Shown one piece after another: positions 14,661 through 16,195 of a DNA stretch of 16,195 bases. The notes under the pieces were generated by a model, which was not told the origin of the DNA, did no database searches, and worked only from the letters and a program-made list of their open reading frames with translations. Source of the DNA: Lachnospiraceae bacterium UBA7199. GTDB taxonomy: Bacteria; Bacillota; Clostridia; Lachnospirales; Lachnospiraceae. The DNA is taken from assembly GCA_002490775.1 (NCBI GenBank), contig DKUR01000092.1, positions 739 through 16,933 of the forward strand, read 5' to 3'. A program made the position numbers and the translations under genes. The first letter of the stretch is position 1. Each line of letters begins with the position of its first letter.

Positions 14661-15379
14661 ATTTTAAAATAAGTTTCCATAATAATATTTTTGGTGTATG
14701 CGCCAATTTTTTTCTGATTTTCTTTTGCCAGGTCTTTTACATAAATCGGCTTTCCATATTCTAAAATCACCTGCGTTTTTTTGATCTTTGGAAGATGGTC
14801 TTCAAAAATATCAGCAGAGTTATAAATTGTCATAGGAATGATGGGGCATCCTGTTTTAGAGGCAATTTTAAAGCTGCCTTCATGAAATTCCATAAAGGTA
14901 TGATTATTTTTGTTTCTGGTTCCTTCCGGGAAAATGCAGATAGAAATACCTGATTTTACTTTTTCAATTGCTGTAAGAATGATTTTAAGTCCCTGCTTTA
15001 CATCATTCCGGTCTAAAAACAGACAGTGTAGATTTTTCATCCAGTTGACTAAAAGAGGCCACTTAAGCATCTCACGTTTGGCAATGTAGCCGGTAGGCCT
15101 GGGAACACGCACATAAGTAATTAAAATATCAAAGTAGCTTCTGTGGTTTCCGATGTAAAGCACAGGCTCATCTTTTGGCACATTTTCCTCTCCTTTTACA
15201 ATAACGGTGGTTCCTGCAAAAAAGAGACATACTTTAAAAGCCCAATTTACAATGGCAAGGGAACTTTTGTTTTTCAGATCCATATTAAACTTACCGATGA
15301 TCCATTCGGCAATTAAAAGGGGAATGCTGAAAACCAAAAATAAAATTACAAAGGTGGCTACTAAAATTAATCGAATCAT
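14642..15379 (-). CDS. plsC: 1-acyl-sn-glycerol-3-phosphate acyltransferase family protein
   Basis: A membrane-associated acyltransferase of 245 residues that would add the second acyl chain to lysophosphatidic acid, giving phosphatidic acid for phospholipid synthesis. The N-terminus has a hydrophobic helix (about 4-28). Catalytic motif I is NHRSYFD (His79, Asp84, spacing HX4D). Motif III is FPEGTR (150-155), and a PIIPMTI segment follows near residues 178-185. The length fits the PlsC family. GGAGAG on the minus strand (15387-15392) lies 7 bases before the ATG, and a near-consensus promoter sits at 15420-15448. It is a single-gene unit convergent with murF. Paralogues with other acyl acceptors exist in this family, so the exact substrate is inferred. 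Confidence 0.88.
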   Translation of the reverse strand: MIRLILVATFVILFLVFSIPLLIAEWIIGKFNMDLKNKSSLAIVNWAFKVCLFFAGTTVIVKGEENVPKDEPVLYIGNHRSYFDILITYVRVPRPTGYIAKREMLKWPLLVNWMKNLHCLFLDRNDVKQGLKIILTAIEKVKSGISICIFPEGTRNKNNHTFMEFHEGSFKIASKTGCPIIPMTIYNSADIFEDHLPKIKKTQVILEYGKPIYVKDLAKENQKKIGAYTKNIIMETYFKIKEEAD

Positions 15380-15419
15380 TTGTTTTCTCTCCGGATTTTA
15401 GTAAATAATAACTTTTATA

Positions 15420-15448
15420 AGTATAGCTTAAGGAAATTGTTTTGGCAA
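15420..15448 (-). promoter_or_regulatory. Sigma-A promoter of the plsC-type gene
   Basis: On the minus strand, TTGCCA (15448-15443), 17 bases, TATACT (15425-15420). Both boxes are one or two bases from consensus with ideal spacing. Transcription would start near 15413, giving a leader of about 34 bases. The -35 overlaps the recombinase leader on the other strand. Confidence 0.7.
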
Positions 15449-15465
15449 GAAAGAAGGAGATTTTT

Positions 15466-16068
15466 ATGGCAAATGTATATGGTTATGTGAGAGTCAGCAG
15501 CCGGGATCAAAATGAGGACAGGCAGATGACAGCTTTACAGGATTTATCCATTCCGGAAAAAAATATATTTCTGGATAAACAGTCAGGGAAAGATTTTGAA
15601 AGGCCTGCCTATAAACGTATGGTAAGACGAGTCAGAAAGGATGACCTGCTTTACATTAAAAGTATTGACCGCCTTGGGCGGAATTATGAAGAAATACAAA
15701 ATCAGTGGCGGATATTGACAAAAGATAAAGGAATCGACATTTGTGTCATTGACATGCCTTTGTTGGATACCAGAAGGGGAAAAGACTTAGTGGGAACATT
15801 TTTAAGTGATATTGTACTGCAGGTATTGTCCTTTGTGGCGGAAAATGAACGGACAAATATAAGACAGCGTCAGGCGGAAGGAATTGCGGCAGCAAAAGCC
15901 AGAGGCGTTAAATTTGGACGTCCTCCGCTTCCTTATCCTGATAACTTTCAAGAGGTCTGCAGGGACTGGAGAAAGAAAAAAATGACGCTTCGCCAGGCAG
16001 CAGAGGCCTGTCAGATGCCTATAGGTACATTTTATGGAAAAGCGAGAAAGCTTGAAAGCTTTATTTAA
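15466..16068 (+). CDS. Small serine recombinase (resolvase/invertase family)
   Basis: A site-specific recombinase of 200 residues. The N-terminal catalytic domain (about 3-135) starts VYGYVRVSSRDQ, with Ser11 as the nucleophile and Arg9. The family motif DRLGRN has Arg69 and Arg72. The long E helix runs through NERTNIRQRQAEGIAAAKARG (about 127-147). After the GRPP hinge a C-terminal helix-turn-helix (TLRQAAEACQMPIGTFYGKAR) binds DNA. Size and layout match Hin/TnpR-type small recombinases, not the large phage integrases. The ATG at 15466 has AAGGAGA five bases upstream; starting at 15442 would lack this. No transposase, integron or second recombinase is visible, so it is either a lone invertase/resolvase or the edge of an element beyond the window. 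Confidence 0.92.
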   Translation: MANVYGYVRVSSRDQNEDRQMTALQDLSIPEKNIFLDKQSGKDFERPAYKRMVRRVRKDDLLYIKSIDRLGRNYEEIQNQWRILTKDKGIDICVIDMPLLDTRRGKDLVGTFLSDIVLQVLSFVAENERTNIRQRQAEGIAAAKARGVKFGRPPLPYPDNFQEVCRDWRKKKMTLRQAAEACQMPIGTFYGKARKLESFI

Positions 16069-16074
16069 GAAGAA

Positions 16075-16098
16075 TTTGTAAAGGTGTACTTTTACAAA
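16075..16098. repeat. 24-base palindrome downstream of the recombinase
   Basis: TTTGTAAA (16075-16082) and TTTACAAA (16091-16098) are exact inverted repeats. The inner bases also pair with one G-T wobble, so the dyad is almost perfect. It begins 6 bases after the recombinase stop and is followed by TGTACA and a short T-run (16108-16112). It may be an AT-rich terminator, a recombinase binding site or a regulator site. The rest of the window to 16195 shows only an isolated TGTGATAAT extended -10-like sequence (16185-16193) and no gene. Confidence 0.5.
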
Positions 16099-16195
16099 CT
16101 GTACATATTTTTCCTAGTTGACTTGCATTTTACTACAAAAAATACCTTTTGCCAACTGCTTCATGTTCCTTATTGTTATTAACTTGTGATAATGT

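Noticed and set aside
16166..16193. Promoter at the window end with TGTGATAAT
   Set aside because: There is no acceptable -35 box at the right distance and no downstream gene can be seen.
1..16195. CRISPR arrays, tRNA or rRNA genes, insertion sequences, defence systems
   Set aside because: No regularly spaced repeats, cloverleaf genes, transposases or defence genes were found; the lone serine recombinase is not enough to call a mobile element.

Overview
The window looks like chromosomal DNA of an anaerobic, spore-forming and probably motile Clostridia member, most likely Lachnospiraceae. The basis is AT-rich coding DNA, strong AGGAGG ribosome sites with occasional TTG starts, a SpoIID/SpoIIQ-type pair, an Agr-type LytTR/GHKL two-component system, and candidate sigma-D (flagellar sigma) promoters. 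This assignment is inferred from gene content; no 16S or marker search was possible.

Layout. (1) 1-2106: a 5'-truncated aconitase-family hydratase of the YbhJ type, closed by a clear terminator. (2) 2242-4321: promoter, LytTR response regulator and GHKL kinase of the AgrA/AgrC class, without AgrB or AgrD nearby. (3) 4319-7084: a possible motility-linked block. A small FlxA-like coiled-coil protein and a 394-residue protein with a FrpC/RTX-like Ca2+-binding module each follow a sigma-D-like promoter. Between them, on the minus strand, is a DUF368 membrane protein (undecaprenyl-phosphate transporter family). (4) 7127-9137: a SpoIID-like and a SpoIIQ/M23-like membrane protein. Both have lost the catalytic or metal-binding residues of their families. 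The SpoIIQ-like gene has a good sigma-F/G-type promoter. (5) 9254-12066: an amidohydrolase and, 38 bases later, a lipoprotein with a GH9 cellulase fold that lacks the catalytic Asp motif and the C-terminal His/Glu region. (6) 12199-14629: ddl and murF, which make D-Ala-D-Ala and attach it to the UDP-MurNAc-tripeptide. (7) 14642-15379, minus strand: a PlsC-type acyltransferase sharing a bidirectional terminator with murF. (8) 15466-16068: a small serine recombinase followed by a 24-base palindrome.

Envelope biology is the common thread: lipid carrier recycling (DUF368), precursor synthesis (Ddl, MurF), phospholipid acylation (PlsC) and forespore engulfment (SpoIID/SpoIIQ). The most interesting parts are the sigma-D-linked FrpC-like protein, which keeps an Asp-Pro bond where FrpC self-cleaves, and the run of three apparent pseudoenzymes (SpoIID-like, SpoIIQ-like, GH9-like) around the sporulation locus.
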